Notes under the pieces: model-generated | Told to the model about the DNA's origin: nothing | Seen by the model: only the letters and a program-made list of their open reading frames with translations | Database searches by the model: none | In this document: piece by piece, positions 35,495 through 44,124 of the stretch | Position numbering within the stretch: position 1 is the first letter of the stretch | How the letters are laid out: each line of letters begins with the position of its first letter | Assembly (NCBI RefSeq): GCF_901538265.1 | Contig: NZ_LR593886.1 | Location: forward strand, 3,679,738 to 3,743,737 | Reading direction: 5' to 3' | DNA from: Gemmata massiliana | GTDB lineage: Bacteria; Planctomycetota; Planctomycetia; Gemmatales; Gemmataceae | Length of the DNA stretch: 64,000 bases | Program-made: the position numbers and the translations under genes

Positions 35495-37804
35495 TCAACC
35501 TAACTCCACCACCGCCATTGTGTGGACACGGAGTTTCGGCACGGTGAACGTCACTACGTCACCGGTTTTTGTGAACTTCAAGCCTTGAGCGCCCGGTTCT
35601 TGGCGGACTTCCTTCACGTTGTAGCCTTTCAGCTTGATCTCGATGTCATGGATCGGGATCACTTCCTCGCGCAGCGGGACTTCTTCCGCGGGGTGTCCGT
35701 GGCCCGCGGTCGTGTTCACGTCGTTGAACAGGTGAACGACGAGCCGTTCGCCGTTCTTGGTCTGACGTACCGTGTTGACCTGCACGCACATCGGGGCGCT
35801 GACTTCGACCGGGGGCGGGGTACTCGCGACCGCACGCACCGCCCCGGTGAGCACGAGCCGGTAGTACGGGTACGACGACGAGTAATGGGCCGCATCAACA
35901 CCGGCCGCGAGGTACACGACCTTGCCCGCCCCGAACCTGTGCGACACCACCGCGGGCAGTTCCGGCTCCTGCGTGTCCTTCGTGCGCACGGTCGCGTCGA
36001 CGGAGCTTTTGGGGAGCGGTTCGACGCGGGCGACCGGTCCCTTGAAGGTCACGAGCGCTTTGCCGAGTAGCTCTGTAAGTTTCTCGGTGTCGAGGAAGGA
36101 GTGCGGGTTCACCCCCCGTTTGAAGTCCCACACGCCCTTGCGCTTCGTCCAGTATTCCGGTGGCAGCGTGCGCGCAAAGTTCTCGTCGATTTTGTCGTCA
36201 ATTTTCCCCGCAACTGCGACTCCCCTATGAGTGGCGCCGAGCACATCGGTTAGCGCCGGAGCTTTGCGCGGCGTGCCGAACTCGTCGCAAAGACCCGTAT
36301 CGAGGCTCGCGACCAACCCTCCACCGCGTTCGACGAATTTACGGATCGCGTCGCCTTGGGCGTCACTTAGACAAGCCGCGTTCGGCAGCACCAGTACCTT
36401 GTACTTTGCGAGATCAGCGGGCGTGAGGTTCCAGTCGTTGACGAGCGTGACGGGCAGGTGCTCTTCCAGTGCGGCCCGGAAGAAGCCGAATACGTTCGCG
36501 AGGTACCGGTCCTCGACTTGCCCCGGTGAGCGACCGTAGAAGGTGCGGGTGTTGTCGCTTACCAGGATCGCGGCCCACTGTTCGGGCGACTTGTGCGTCA
36601 GCCACGGCTTGCGCTTCTTCACTTCGGCCAAACAGTGGTGTACCGCGGGCTTCAGGTTGTCGGGCTGGAGTATCGCGAGGCTCGGCCCGGCGCCGTGTGT
36701 GAGCGCGAGCATCATCCGGCGCTCGATTTCGTGCGCCGGGAAGCTGTCCTTGCCGTAGGGGTTCCCGCGACTCATCAGGTACGGTTCGGCGAACGCGACG
36801 CGGTGGTTCGACACGGCCCAGACGTAGGACACGCCGAACGCCGGGACGATGCTCGACCCGCGGTTCGTTTCGTCCAGCCAGAACTCCTGGTCCGGCGCGT
36901 CGAACAGGAGGTTCATGCGGGCGGACATGTTCCGCGGAATGTCGAGCAGGTGCCCGAACCGCCCGGCGTTCGTGGTCCAGGTCACGAGCGCGATGTCGGG
37001 GTTGATCTTCTTGAGTCGCGTTTGCATCCGCTGAACGAGGTCTTCGAGCTTGCGGTCGGCCCAGTGCAGGTACTTGCGGAAGTCCTCGCTCTGCATGTCG
37101 TGCTTGGGGATCGCGTTGCCGGTGTCCTTCTTGTAGTTTGTGCGGCAGTGTTTGCAGTAGCACCCGCCGCCGTGGTGCAGGCCGTCGAAACTGAACGCGC
37201 TCACGGCCGGGAACTCGGTGACGATTTCGGCGAGCACGTCGATGAAGAAATCGCCATACGGCCCGAGCGGGCAGAGCATTCCGCCGTGCGGGAATTTCTT
37301 CAGGTCGATTTCGGGGATCTGATCGGTATCAGTCGCGACCCGGCGCCAGTCGGAGTGCAGTTCCCACACTTCCGCCTGGAGCGTGGGCGGGTACACGCCG
37401 AGGACGCGCACGCCGAGTTTCTGGTACTCGGCGATGGCTTTCTTTAAGCCGTCGGGGGCGACGTGCGGGCTGCGCCGCTTAAGGAGCTTGCTGTCGTAGT
37501 ACGCGAAGAACGGGTCGACGAAGCCCATTTCGCTGATGGTGACGCCCGCGTTCGCGGCTTCCTTGCGCTGCTCGGTACTCATGACCGAGAGCGTGTACCC
37601 TGCGCCGGTACTGTCTTGCACCCAGGCTGGAACCTTCACTTCGTGGAACGGCGCCTTCTCGAACGGTTGCGGCAGGATCGCGCGGCCCCAAATATCGGCC
37701 TTTGCGTCTTCACCGGCGGTGGTGCGGGAGAGTGAGCTTTCTGAAACACTTATAGCGGCAGCCGCCGCAGTACAAACGAACTCGCGCCGAGAGGGGAGAG
37801 ACAT
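35495..37804 (-). CDS. Secreted hypothetical glycosyl hydrolase (GHL6/beta-galactosidase-trimerisation type)
   Basis: 769 aa. The Tat-like start is MSLPSRREFVCTAAAAAISV. The barrel portion includes DGLKKAIAEYQKLGVRVLGV, then AFSFDGLHHGGGCYCKHCRT near residue 205, a Cys/His-rich loop that marks the hypothetical glycosyl hydrolase 6 group. The middle domain (VLVLPNAACLSDAQGDAIRK, then FVERGGGLVASLDTG) has the class-I-amidotransferase-like fold used as the trimerisation domain in GH42-like enzymes. The C-terminal third is beta-rich. Likely cleaves a plant or algal polysaccharide outside the cell; the specific bond is unknown. Confidence 0.8.
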   Translation of the reverse strand: MSLPSRREFVCTAAAAAISVSESSLSRTTAGEDAKADIWGRAILPQPFEKAPFHEVKVPAWVQDSTGAGYTLSVMSTEQRKEAANAGVTISEMGFVDPFFAYYDSKLLKRRSPHVAPDGLKKAIAEYQKLGVRVLGVYPPTLQAEVWELHSDWRRVATDTDQIPEIDLKKFPHGGMLCPLGPYGDFFIDVLAEIVTEFPAVSAFSFDGLHHGGGCYCKHCRTNYKKDTGNAIPKHDMQSEDFRKYLHWADRKLEDLVQRMQTRLKKINPDIALVTWTTNAGRFGHLLDIPRNMSARMNLLFDAPDQEFWLDETNRGSSIVPAFGVSYVWAVSNHRVAFAEPYLMSRGNPYGKDSFPAHEIERRMMLALTHGAGPSLAILQPDNLKPAVHHCLAEVKKRKPWLTHKSPEQWAAILVSDNTRTFYGRSPGQVEDRYLANVFGFFRAALEEHLPVTLVNDWNLTPADLAKYKVLVLPNAACLSDAQGDAIRKFVERGGGLVASLDTGLCDEFGTPRKAPALTDVLGATHRGVAVAGKIDDKIDENFARTLPPEYWTKRKGVWDFKRGVNPHSFLDTEKLTELLGKALVTFKGPVARVEPLPKSSVDATVRTKDTQEPELPAVVSHRFGAGKVVYLAAGVDAAHYSSSYPYYRLVLTGAVRAVASTPPPVEVSAPMCVQVNTVRQTKNGERLVVHLFNDVNTTAGHGHPAEEVPLREEVIPIHDIEIKLKGYNVKEVRQEPGAQGLKFTKTGDVVTFTVPKLRVHTMAVVELG

Positions 37805-37910
37805 GAGCGGCTCCGGGGTGGGGAGAACTTCGTGCGGAGCCGCATTCTAACTGGCGGGCGTGTGAGTTGCTCGTGTTAAGTTTGATATCTGGGGATTCTG
37901 TGTGGTGCAG

Positions 37911-37970
37911 TCGTTACACACCGGGGCGGTCGTTGGACACAAAGTCAACGACCGCCCCGGTGTGTAACGA
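37911..37970 (-). terminator. Perfect 25-bp stem downstream of the LolA-like gene
   Basis: TCGTTACACACCGGGGCGG (from 37911) continues to 37935 and is exactly complementary to 37946-37970, with a 10-base loop. It starts 7 bases after the stop of the minus-strand gene 37978-38733. No U tract follows on that strand, so it may be a strong transcript end or a Rho-assisted site and not a textbook terminator. Confidence 0.75.
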
Positions 37971-37977
37971 CGCGATC

Positions 37978-38733
37978 TTACGGCTTGGCGAAAGTGCTTG
38001 CGTCGAGCTTTTCCGAGAGCAGAATCTCGGACGACTCGCCTTCCATGAACAGCTTGCCGTTGCGCTTCACGGTGAACTTCATGGGCTGCTTGGTGCCCTG
38101 AACGTCCTTGTAATCGCTGTGGAACGACTCTTCGGTCACCTCTTGGCCGCTGCCCTCGTCCTTCACGCGGCCCTCGGTTTTGACCAACATCCCGCTCTCC
38201 TTGTCGAAGTAGAGATCGACGTCGCGGTGCCCCTTGCACGACACTTTGACGCCCAGCGCCGGCCGCTTCTCGATCTCCATTTCGCCGATGGTGGAGAGCT
38301 TGAACTGCTTATCCTTGAGCGGGGCGAGGGTGGCCACCCACGCGCCGTGGGCCTGTTCCAGCGCCTCCTTGAGCTCGTCCTTGTCCATCTCCTTGGTGTC
38401 CTTGGCGATCTTGGTCCAGCCCTTGTCGCTCGTCACGACGATGGTGATCGGGATCTTCTGCCCGCCGGCCTCCACTTCAATTTCGACCCGCTGGCGGTCC
38501 GCTCCCTGGACGGAGATTTCACCGCTCATCGGGATGCCTTCTCCCATGCCGTGGAACGTGCCCTTGAACTTGGTGACGATCGCCGGCAGTTTTTCGAGTT
38601 TGTCCTGCCCGCCGTGGGCTTTGACGGCCTTTTCGACCAGTGCCCGTGCGTCCGCGGCATCGTCGGCCCGGGCAGGCGCTGTTACCGCGAGGGCGAATCC
38701 GAACGCCAGGAACGCATGTTGGACGTGTCTCAT
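37978..38733 (-). CDS. LolA-like secreted protein
   Basis: 251 aa. The signal peptide is MRHVQHAFLAFGFALAVTAP, cleaved near ARADD. Then ALVEKAVKAHGGQDKLEKLP leads into a long beta-rich half-barrel (TIVVTSDKGWTKIA, DLYFDKESGMLVKTEGR, EEILLSEKLDASTFAKP near the end). The HGG-x-x-KL start and DLYFDKESGLL-type strand are typical of outer-membrane lipoprotein-sorting (LolA/LolB-like) folds in planctomycetes, though these lack proof of lipoprotein transport. Start chosen at 38733 because the signal peptide begins there; an upstream ATG at 38799 is non-coding-like. Confidence 0.75.
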   Translation of the reverse strand: MRHVQHAFLAFGFALAVTAPARADDAADARALVEKAVKAHGGQDKLEKLPAIVTKFKGTFHGMGEGIPMSGEISVQGADRQRVEIEVEAGGQKIPITIVVTSDKGWTKIAKDTKEMDKDELKEALEQAHGAWVATLAPLKDKQFKLSTIGEMEIEKRPALGVKVSCKGHRDVDLYFDKESGMLVKTEGRVKDEGSGQEVTEESFHSDYKDVQGTKQPMKFTVKRNGKLFMEGESSEILLSEKLDASTFAKP

Positions 38734-38863
38734 CGTCGCTCTCGTTGGGGAAGTGGTGTGGGGCCGCCTGGTGACGACCCCGCCAGTGATTCGCCGCATC
38801 CGTCGCAGAATTGAGTTGGGGTGCGTTTTTTGCGCCCCGAAATCGATTTTTATGCGCCGCGAC

Positions 38864-40711
38864 TCACTCTTCCTTGTGCGTGACGATTTCCAGGATGGCT
38901 TTCTCGCGGAGTGCCAGCCAGCGCCCCTCGCTCGACAGAACGGCTCGGTAAGCGAGTGCCGCGATTCCCAGCCCGAGTATCGACAGGACCAGAGACACCG
39001 GCCACCCTCGGATTTCGCTCAGCTCGGCTAGAAGTAACTCGACGCCCAACGGGATCGCGACCGGAAGTAGCACGACGGGAAGAACCGCCAGGAACGCCAT
39101 CTGGAGTAACACGGGGAGCATTTTCACGCGACTCGGCTGCATGGACCCCGCGGCCATCCGGATCGGGGACAGGATCGAAAGCGCGTTCGCCAGTAAGCAG
39201 AGCAAGAGGTACGCTGTCACCAACTGGGCGGCCACCGCGGGGTAGTGGTCGATCCGCATCGGGTACGCGATCCCCATGATTAGGACCACGATCAACCCCA
39301 TACCCACCCCGAACGGGGCCAGCGCCAGGTTCTTACCCAGGAGGATCTCGCGTCGTGGGGCCGGGGAGAGGACGTAGGCCCGGAACCCGGACCGGTCGAA
39401 CCCGAACTGGTTCCCGATCAGTTGCACCCCACACAAGAACAGTACCGCGATCCCGGACCCGAGCGCAATCAGCGGGCGGACGGCGGCTGGTATTTCGGCT
39501 TTTGCAGACACGGCGCTTCCACCGAACACGACCAGCATGATGAAAGGTGCGATGAGCACCATCTTCACTTCGGGCGCCCGAATCAGCGACCGGAACGTGG
39601 TGATCGCGACCACCGAGGCTTGTTCCGAGACCCACGGGATCGAGCGCTCCAGCAGGCGCACGCGGCTCGGATCTATCGGGGCGGTTGGCACAGCGGGCGC
39701 TTGGCGCCCCTGGCCGGTGAACTCGCCCGAATAGAGCCGGAGCGTGGTGCGGTACGCACGCCGGAGGCTCGCGAAACCGATCGCCCCCAGTCCGAGTGTG
39801 CCGAGGAGAGCCGGAAGCACCGACCCGGCCGCGAGTTCGGCCGCCCCAAGAGCGAGCCATCCCGGGGGAATCACCGTGCTCGCGAATCGCGCAATGCTCT
39901 CGGTTTGCTCCAGTTTTTGTTGAGACTCGCGGGTTTGCCGGTCCTGGAACTCCTGCTGAATCTCCTTTTCCCGTTGTTGGTACTGCTCCTGGGTGATTTT
40001 CCGGGTCGCGAGGTCCGCGCTTGCGGCCGCGCGCTGGTCGTTAAGCTGCGATACGGCATCACTTTTGGCATCGTTCTTGGGCGCACCGCTCCACGGGCGC
40101 GTGACAAACATGTTCGGTAATTGAGCCAGGATGACGAAGCCGGTGGTGATGCCCACGATGATGGCCCGGCGCCGGCGCGGGTTGGCCATGAGGGACGCGA
40201 GCCACCCCTGGAACTGGTACGTGACCCCGGTGACCGCCAGCACGAACGCTGCCAGGAGCGGGAGCGCCAGGAGCATCGATACCGATCCCGCACACACGTC
40301 CCCGATGATTAGACCGAACATGGCAGGGACGAACGTGATTAATGTCAGACTAAACAGGGAACTGACGTAGTTGATGACGAACGCTCCGGACGGGGACACC
40401 GGTAAGTGCATGACCTTGTCGAGAGCTAACCCCTCCGTGCGCTGGAGTTCGGTTAGTAGGCCGATCATCCAAAAGAACAGGAACGCACCGACAATGCCGT
40501 CCCAAACCAGCAATCGCACCGTGGGAGATGCTTGGGGGAGGACAAAGAGACCGACCAGGAACCCGGTTATGAGTACTCCGACCGCAGCAATCAGCGTGGA
40601 GACTACGAAAACGACGAAAAGCACGGCGTTGAGTGGCCCGGCTTTCCGGAACTGGTTGTATCGCAACCGCCAGCGGAGCCACAAGAACGCTGAAAGGTGT
40701 TCGCGGTTCAC
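38864..40711 (-). CDS. ABC-2 type exporter permease
   Basis: 615 aa. Membrane spans include LNAVLFVVFVVSTLIAAVGV, WDGIVGAFLFFWMIGLL, FSLTLITFVPAMFGLIIGDV and MAFLAVLPVVLLPVAIPLGV. A hydrophilic insertion of about 75 residues near position 215-285 is rich in Gln/Glu (QQREKEIQQEFQDRQTRE) and probably forms a coiled coil facing the cytoplasm or periplasm. Its first codon overlaps the stop of the ATPase gene by the tetranucleotide ATGA (40708-40711), a sign of translational coupling. Together with the ATPase it forms a complete exporter; the cargo is unknown. Confidence 0.88.
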   Translation of the reverse strand: MNREHLSAFLWLRWRLRYNQFRKAGPLNAVLFVVFVVSTLIAAVGVLITGFLVGLFVLPQASPTVRLLVWDGIVGAFLFFWMIGLLTELQRTEGLALDKVMHLPVSPSGAFVINYVSSLFSLTLITFVPAMFGLIIGDVCAGSVSMLLALPLLAAFVLAVTGVTYQFQGWLASLMANPRRRRAIIVGITTGFVILAQLPNMFVTRPWSGAPKNDAKSDAVSQLNDQRAAASADLATRKITQEQYQQREKEIQQEFQDRQTRESQQKLEQTESIARFASTVIPPGWLALGAAELAAGSVLPALLGTLGLGAIGFASLRRAYRTTLRLYSGEFTGQGRQAPAVPTAPIDPSRVRLLERSIPWVSEQASVVAITTFRSLIRAPEVKMVLIAPFIMLVVFGGSAVSAKAEIPAAVRPLIALGSGIAVLFLCGVQLIGNQFGFDRSGFRAYVLSPAPRREILLGKNLALAPFGVGMGLIVVLIMGIAYPMRIDHYPAVAAQLVTAYLLLCLLANALSILSPIRMAAGSMQPSRVKMLPVLLQMAFLAVLPVVLLPVAIPLGVELLLAELSEIRGWPVSLVLSILGLGIAALAYRAVLSSEGRWLALREKAILEIVTHKEE

Positions 40712-41475
40712 TGGGCGACCTCCAGCCAGGCCAGCTTCGACGTGGCCGTCGCGTCCGCGCCGGCCAACTGGATGAACCGGTTCTCCAGGGAATCGCCCTG
40801 TCGGATGCTTTCCAGCGACGCCTGTTCGGTGAGTCGCCCGCCCGTGATGATCCCGACGTGGGTGCAGAGTCGCTCCACGATTTCCAACACGTGCGACGTG
40901 AGAAACACGGTGGACCCGCGGGCCACGAACCCGGCCAGCAGATCGCGGATGACACGCGACGTGATCGCGTCCACGCCCTCAAACGGTTCGTCGAGGAACA
41001 GCAGGTCCGGGTTCGGTAACAGCGCCGCGGCCAGCGCGAGCTTTTTCTTCATCCCGTGCGAGTATTCGAGCGTGAGTTTCTTTTCCTCGTTGGCCAGCCC
41101 CAACACGTCGAGCAGCTCCGCGGATCGTTGACGAATTGTGTCGCGGGGCATCAGATACATGCGGCCGACGAAGGTCAGGTACTCGCGTGCGGTCAGGTTG
41201 TCGAACAGCGACAGGTTCTCGGCAATCACGCCGATGTGCCGCTTGGCGTCGAGTGACTGCTTGGGATCAAGAATGTCTCGATCGAGCACGCGGACCGTGC
41301 CCTCGCTCGGCGCGAGCAACCCGGTGAGCATCTTGATGGTGGTGGACTTGCCGGCCCCGTTCGGTCCCAGGAACCCGTAAAAGGTGCCGCGCTCGACCCG
41401 CAGGTCGATCCCGTCTACGGCGCGGAAGTCGCCGAAGTCCCGGGTCAGTCCGCGTGTTTCAATGGCCGGACTCAT
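40708..41475 (-). CDS. ABC transporter ATP-binding protein
   Basis: 255 aa. Motifs: Walker A GPNGAGKSTTIKMLTGLL near residue 38, Q-loop region RHIGVIAENLSLFDNL, signature EYSHGMKKKLALAAAL, Walker B LLFLDEPFEGVD (the usual T/G replaced by F/E), and LTSHVLEIVERLCTHVG. It has a short C-terminal tail. It is the upstream gene of a coupled pair with the permease at 38864-40711. Length and motifs are normal for the ABC-2 family. Confidence 0.93.
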   Translation of the reverse strand: MSPAIETRGLTRDFGDFRAVDGIDLRVERGTFYGFLGPNGAGKSTTIKMLTGLLAPSEGTVRVLDRDILDPKQSLDAKRHIGVIAENLSLFDNLTAREYLTFVGRMYLMPRDTIRQRSAELLDVLGLANEEKKLTLEYSHGMKKKLALAAALLPNPDLLFLDEPFEGVDAITSRVIRDLLAGFVARGSTVFLTSHVLEIVERLCTHVGIITGGRLTEQASLESIRQGDSLENRFIQLAGADATATSKLAWLEVAQ

Positions 41476-41746
41476 GTGACTCCTCGAACAAATGGTCGGA
41501 CCGATGGGACCGGTACAGCCTACGGTGTCTTCGTTCGTGCCGCCCGTTTATTCAGGGCACGGCTTGTGTGCGGGCCGCGCCACGGTCGGTGTTGTCGCGC
41601 ACAACTTGATAACGCACGGCGCGCCGGCTCAATTCAATCGTGCGACGGGGAACTTCGCTCGTCCTCCCGTTCAGAGCGATAAATGTGGTCGACCGTTTCG
41701 TTGCTGTTTTCGGCTTATTGGTACGAAGGTTCGGGCGCCGTTCGGT

Positions 41747-42250
41747 TCAGCCCGAGCGGGGGCATTCAGATGAGTGGATTCGCGGAAGGACAAACTCGTA
41801 GTAACACATTTCTTCGATCACGCCGCCCGCACGCGGTTTCGCTTCGCTCCGAACGTGCCGATATCCGCGAGCGAGGTAAAAGCGCCGGGCGTTCGGGTTG
41901 AAGCCGGAACAACTCAACCACGCGCGATCGTACCCGGCCGAAGCAATTTCTCGTTCGCCGTGGTAGAGCAGGGCGGTGCCGACACCCTGAGCTTGTGCGG
42001 CCGGGTCGACCCACAGCCCGTTGATCTCGTCCTTCGTGGGTTGCACGAGGCCGACCACGACCCCATCGATCTCGGCGACGGTCATTTCGGGCCAGTATTT
42101 CGGGTACCACTCGTTCTCGAAATCGCGTGCGAGCCACTCGCGAACAAATTCGTCCGGTGCGGACTCCTTAAACGCGCTCAACCAGGAACGCTGAGCGAGC
42201 GCAATGAGGTACGGTAAGTCGCTTTCGCGCGCAGGGCGGAGATTCACCAT
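41747..42250 (-). CDS. GNAT family N-acetyltransferase
   Basis: 167 aa, acetyl-CoA-dependent. The first strand is MVNLRPARESDLPYLIALAQ; motif A is INGLWVDPAAQAQGVGTALL near residue 92-111 (Q-x-x-G-x-G/A-type pyrophosphate loop), then GYDRAWLSCSGFNPNARRFY and YLARGYRH for motif B. The start at 42250 was chosen over 42331, since the fold begins at MVNLRP. Substrate unknown. It sits in a cluster of small minus-strand genes (42286, 42702, 43390). Confidence 0.82.
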   Translation of the reverse strand: MVNLRPARESDLPYLIALAQRSWLSAFKESAPDEFVREWLARDFENEWYPKYWPEMTVAEIDGVVVGLVQPTKDEINGLWVDPAAQAQGVGTALLYHGEREIASAGYDRAWLSCSGFNPNARRFYLARGYRHVRSEAKPRAGGVIEEMCYYEFVLPRIHSSECPRSG

Positions 42251-42285
42251 AGAGGAACGACTCGTGCGGCTGAAATGCGAGGCGC

Positions 42286-42681
42286 TCATGACGTACTCGG
42301 CGCGTTGACCCAGAGGCAGTAACACGCCCACGCACCGATCACCAGCGCCATGACTCCCGCGACCACAAAGCCCTGCGGTGCGCGATTACCGCGTGCCATC
42401 GATTGGAGCGCTTTATCGGGCGCGAGAAGTGCGCCGGTTCCTTTGAGGACCAGGAGCCACCCGAATCCGGTGATTACCGCTCCGGGCCACGCCCAGGAGC
42501 TGTGCCCGGCAACGATCGCCGCGCCGGTGAACAGACTCAACCCGCCGTTGGCGAAGGCCCCTGGGCGCCCGCAAGCGTGCAACTGGCGGAACGCCACAGC
42601 CCAATCTCGCGGCCGCAGCGAGTGAGACGCGCCGATGGCGAGGGATGTGATCGCCACGAACCACTCGACGGCGCGTTCCAC
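42286..42681 (-). CDS. Small integral membrane protein, unknown
   Basis: 131 aa. I take the GTG at 42681 as the start: it follows the ribosome site GGAGG with suitable spacing (GGAGGGAAGTGTG), leaves the upstream gene 20 bases away, and avoids the overlap that an ATG at 42765 would create. It holds three or four membrane spans (EWFVAITSLAIGASHSL, GGLSLFTGAAIVAGHSSW, AVITGFGWLLVLKGTGALL, VVAGVMALVIGAWACYCLW). No family recognised; similar small hydrophobic proteins are common. Confidence 0.7.
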   Translation of the reverse strand: MERAVEWFVAITSLAIGASHSLRPRDWAVAFRQLHACGRPGAFANGGLSLFTGAAIVAGHSSWAWPGAVITGFGWLLVLKGTGALLAPDKALQSMARGNRAPQGFVVAGVMALVIGAWACYCLWVNAPSTS

Positions 42682-42701
42682 ACTTCCCTCCGCAGTCGTG
42701 T

Positions 42702-43151
42702 TCAACAAAGGGTCGCAACGATTCCGATCAGCCCGGCGCCGATGAAGGCGATCGCGGCTAGGCACCCTTTCGGCTTCATGTCTGGTTTCGCGGCGCGCAG
42801 TCGGTCCGTGTAAGTTTGGAGATCCTCACCAGTCTCCACCCAATTGCAGTCGCGGAACGGGACGTGTTTGCGGCATCCGCAGCAGAACGTCGCGTCGGCC
42901 ATGTACATGTACGGATTCTTGAGGTAGCTCCGGATGATCTCTTCGGGCATCCCGGTGGCCACACCGCACTTCCGGTGGACGTACACTTGGGGCACGCCCT
43001 CGAGGTCGCCGTCCTCGCGCTCCTCTTCGGGCAAGGTGGCGTAGTCCGTTTGCTGCCCGTCGGGGCGGCTCTTGCGGTGCGCGGCTTCGTGCGCCGCGAA
43101 CTCGGCTCGGTCGATGTACTCGTGACAGTAGGGACAACGAACTTGGGCCAT
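42702..43151 (-). CDS. Zinc-ribbon-like protein with C-terminal membrane helix
   Basis: 149 aa. The N-terminus MAQVRCPYCHEYIDRAEFAA gives a CxxC pair plus His (HEAAHRK), and a second Cys set CCGCRKHVPFRDC occurs near residue 105-120, together able to bind one or two zinc ions (inference). The C-terminus is a single membrane helix (CLAAIAFIGAGLIGIVATLC). Start chosen at 43151; an ATG at 43310 would read through a repeat element. It lies 20 bases upstream of the small membrane protein gene. Confidence 0.75.
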   Translation of the reverse strand: MAQVRCPYCHEYIDRAEFAAHEAAHRKSRPDGQQTDYATLPEEEREDGDLEGVPQVYVHRKCGVATGMPEEIIRSYLKNPYMYMADATFCCGCRKHVPFRDCNWVETGEDLQTYTDRLRAAKPDMKPKGCLAAIAFIGAGLIGIVATLC

Positions 43152-43209
43152 TCTGCGATCTCCGCGTTGGGCGTGAGCGATTGCGTGGTTTGGTGGAGAG
43201 CAACTACTG

Positions 43210-43349
43210 ACAGCAAGTTGCTGTGTTGAAAACTTGCGTTTTGTGTTGGTGGCACAGGCCAGAGGCCCGTGTGAGCGCCTCCACAGGCCAGAGGCCCGTG
43301 CCACCAACACAAGACCAAACCCATCAATTCAACACAGCAACAGCAAGTT
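43210..43349. repeat. Nested inverted repeat element with internal direct repeats
   Basis: The inner unit CACAGGCCAGAGGCCCGTG is repeated directly at 43253-43271 and 43282-43300, and each copy can fold on itself (GGCC-AGA-GGCC). Around it, TTGTGTTGGTGGCAC (43241-43255) pairs perfectly with 43298-43312, and further out TTGCTGTGTTGAA (43218-43230) pairs with 43328-43340. Together the arms form a nested hairpin with two loop spacers. It lies in the 238-base gap upstream of the zinc-ribbon gene. Confidence 0.88.
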
Positions 43350-43389
43350 AGTGGTATCGGGAACCAATCTTGGCCAAGCAGCGTGCTAA

Positions 43390-43863
43390 CTAGGCACGTT
43401 TCTCGTGAGCAGACTCATCTTCTAACTCTTCCAGAAACTTGCGCCGGCGCCTTTGTTCTGCGGTCAGTTGGGGACGAAAGTCGCGCCCGATTAGCCAACC
43501 GGCAAACAGACCGAGTGGGACGGCGAATCCGAGCATGGGGAGCCCGTTGTTCTCGAATTCGCTTCCCAACATCTCCGGCTGAAAAAGGAGCATGCACGAT
43601 ACGAAGAATGCCTCCATGACGACGAGGCCGATGACTGCGTCCCCAACCGGACCGAAACGCTGCGACAAGCCCCGTTCGGCCCAAATTATCACTCCACACA
43701 CAAATCCCATCCCGAAGATCGCAGCCGCGAATCCTCCTGTCTCACCCCATTCGACTGTACCAACAGTTCCCCGTATCACCGCCGAAGCGAGCTTTGTGGC
43801 GGTGGCGATTGTGAGGACGCTGCCCCCAATCAGACCGAACTGCCACCATTGATTCGGACGCAT
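43390..43863 (-). CDS. Membrane protein of unknown function
   Basis: 157 aa. Four hydrophobic stretches: WQFGLIGGSVLTIATATKL, FAAAIFGMGFVCGVIIWA, AVIGLVVMEAFFVSCMLLF and LGFAVPLGLFAGWLIG. The C-terminal tail is charged and helical (QLTAEQRRRRKFLEELEDES). I see no family match. Start ATG at 43863 has an AGAGG stretch about 10 bases upstream. The gene is divergent from the large kinase gene at 44125, with about 260 bases between them. Confidence 0.65.
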   Translation of the reverse strand: MRPNQWWQFGLIGGSVLTIATATKLASAVIRGTVGTVEWGETGGFAAAIFGMGFVCGVIIWAERGLSQRFGPVGDAVIGLVVMEAFFVSCMLLFQPEMLGSEFENNGLPMLGFAVPLGLFAGWLIGRDFRPQLTAEQRRRRKFLEELEDESAHEKRA

Positions 43864-44124
43864 CTAAATGCACCTCTATTGTTTAACGACTGAACTCGCC
43901 TGATCGGTTGCTCGGCGAACTGCGGCATTTAGAAAGTCTACACGTCGTTCCCGATTTGGTTCGCGCCGGATTTCCGGCCCGCTCTCAAATCGGTTTGCGC
44001 CCGCCTCAATTTCGTACACGCGATTGGACTTCTTGCACAGTGTGACTTACGGTTCAAACGGCAACTTCTCGGAACTCGCACCCCGCGCGGACCGTCCTCC
44101 CGCCCGGGACAGGTTATCAAACGC

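Noticed and set aside
38762-38863. Small gene between the LolA-like and permease genes
   Set aside because: No ribosome site or coding bias; likely leader and promoter.
43210-43349. CRISPR array
   Set aside because: Only two direct repeats with a 10-base gap and inverted symmetry; no spacers or cas genes.
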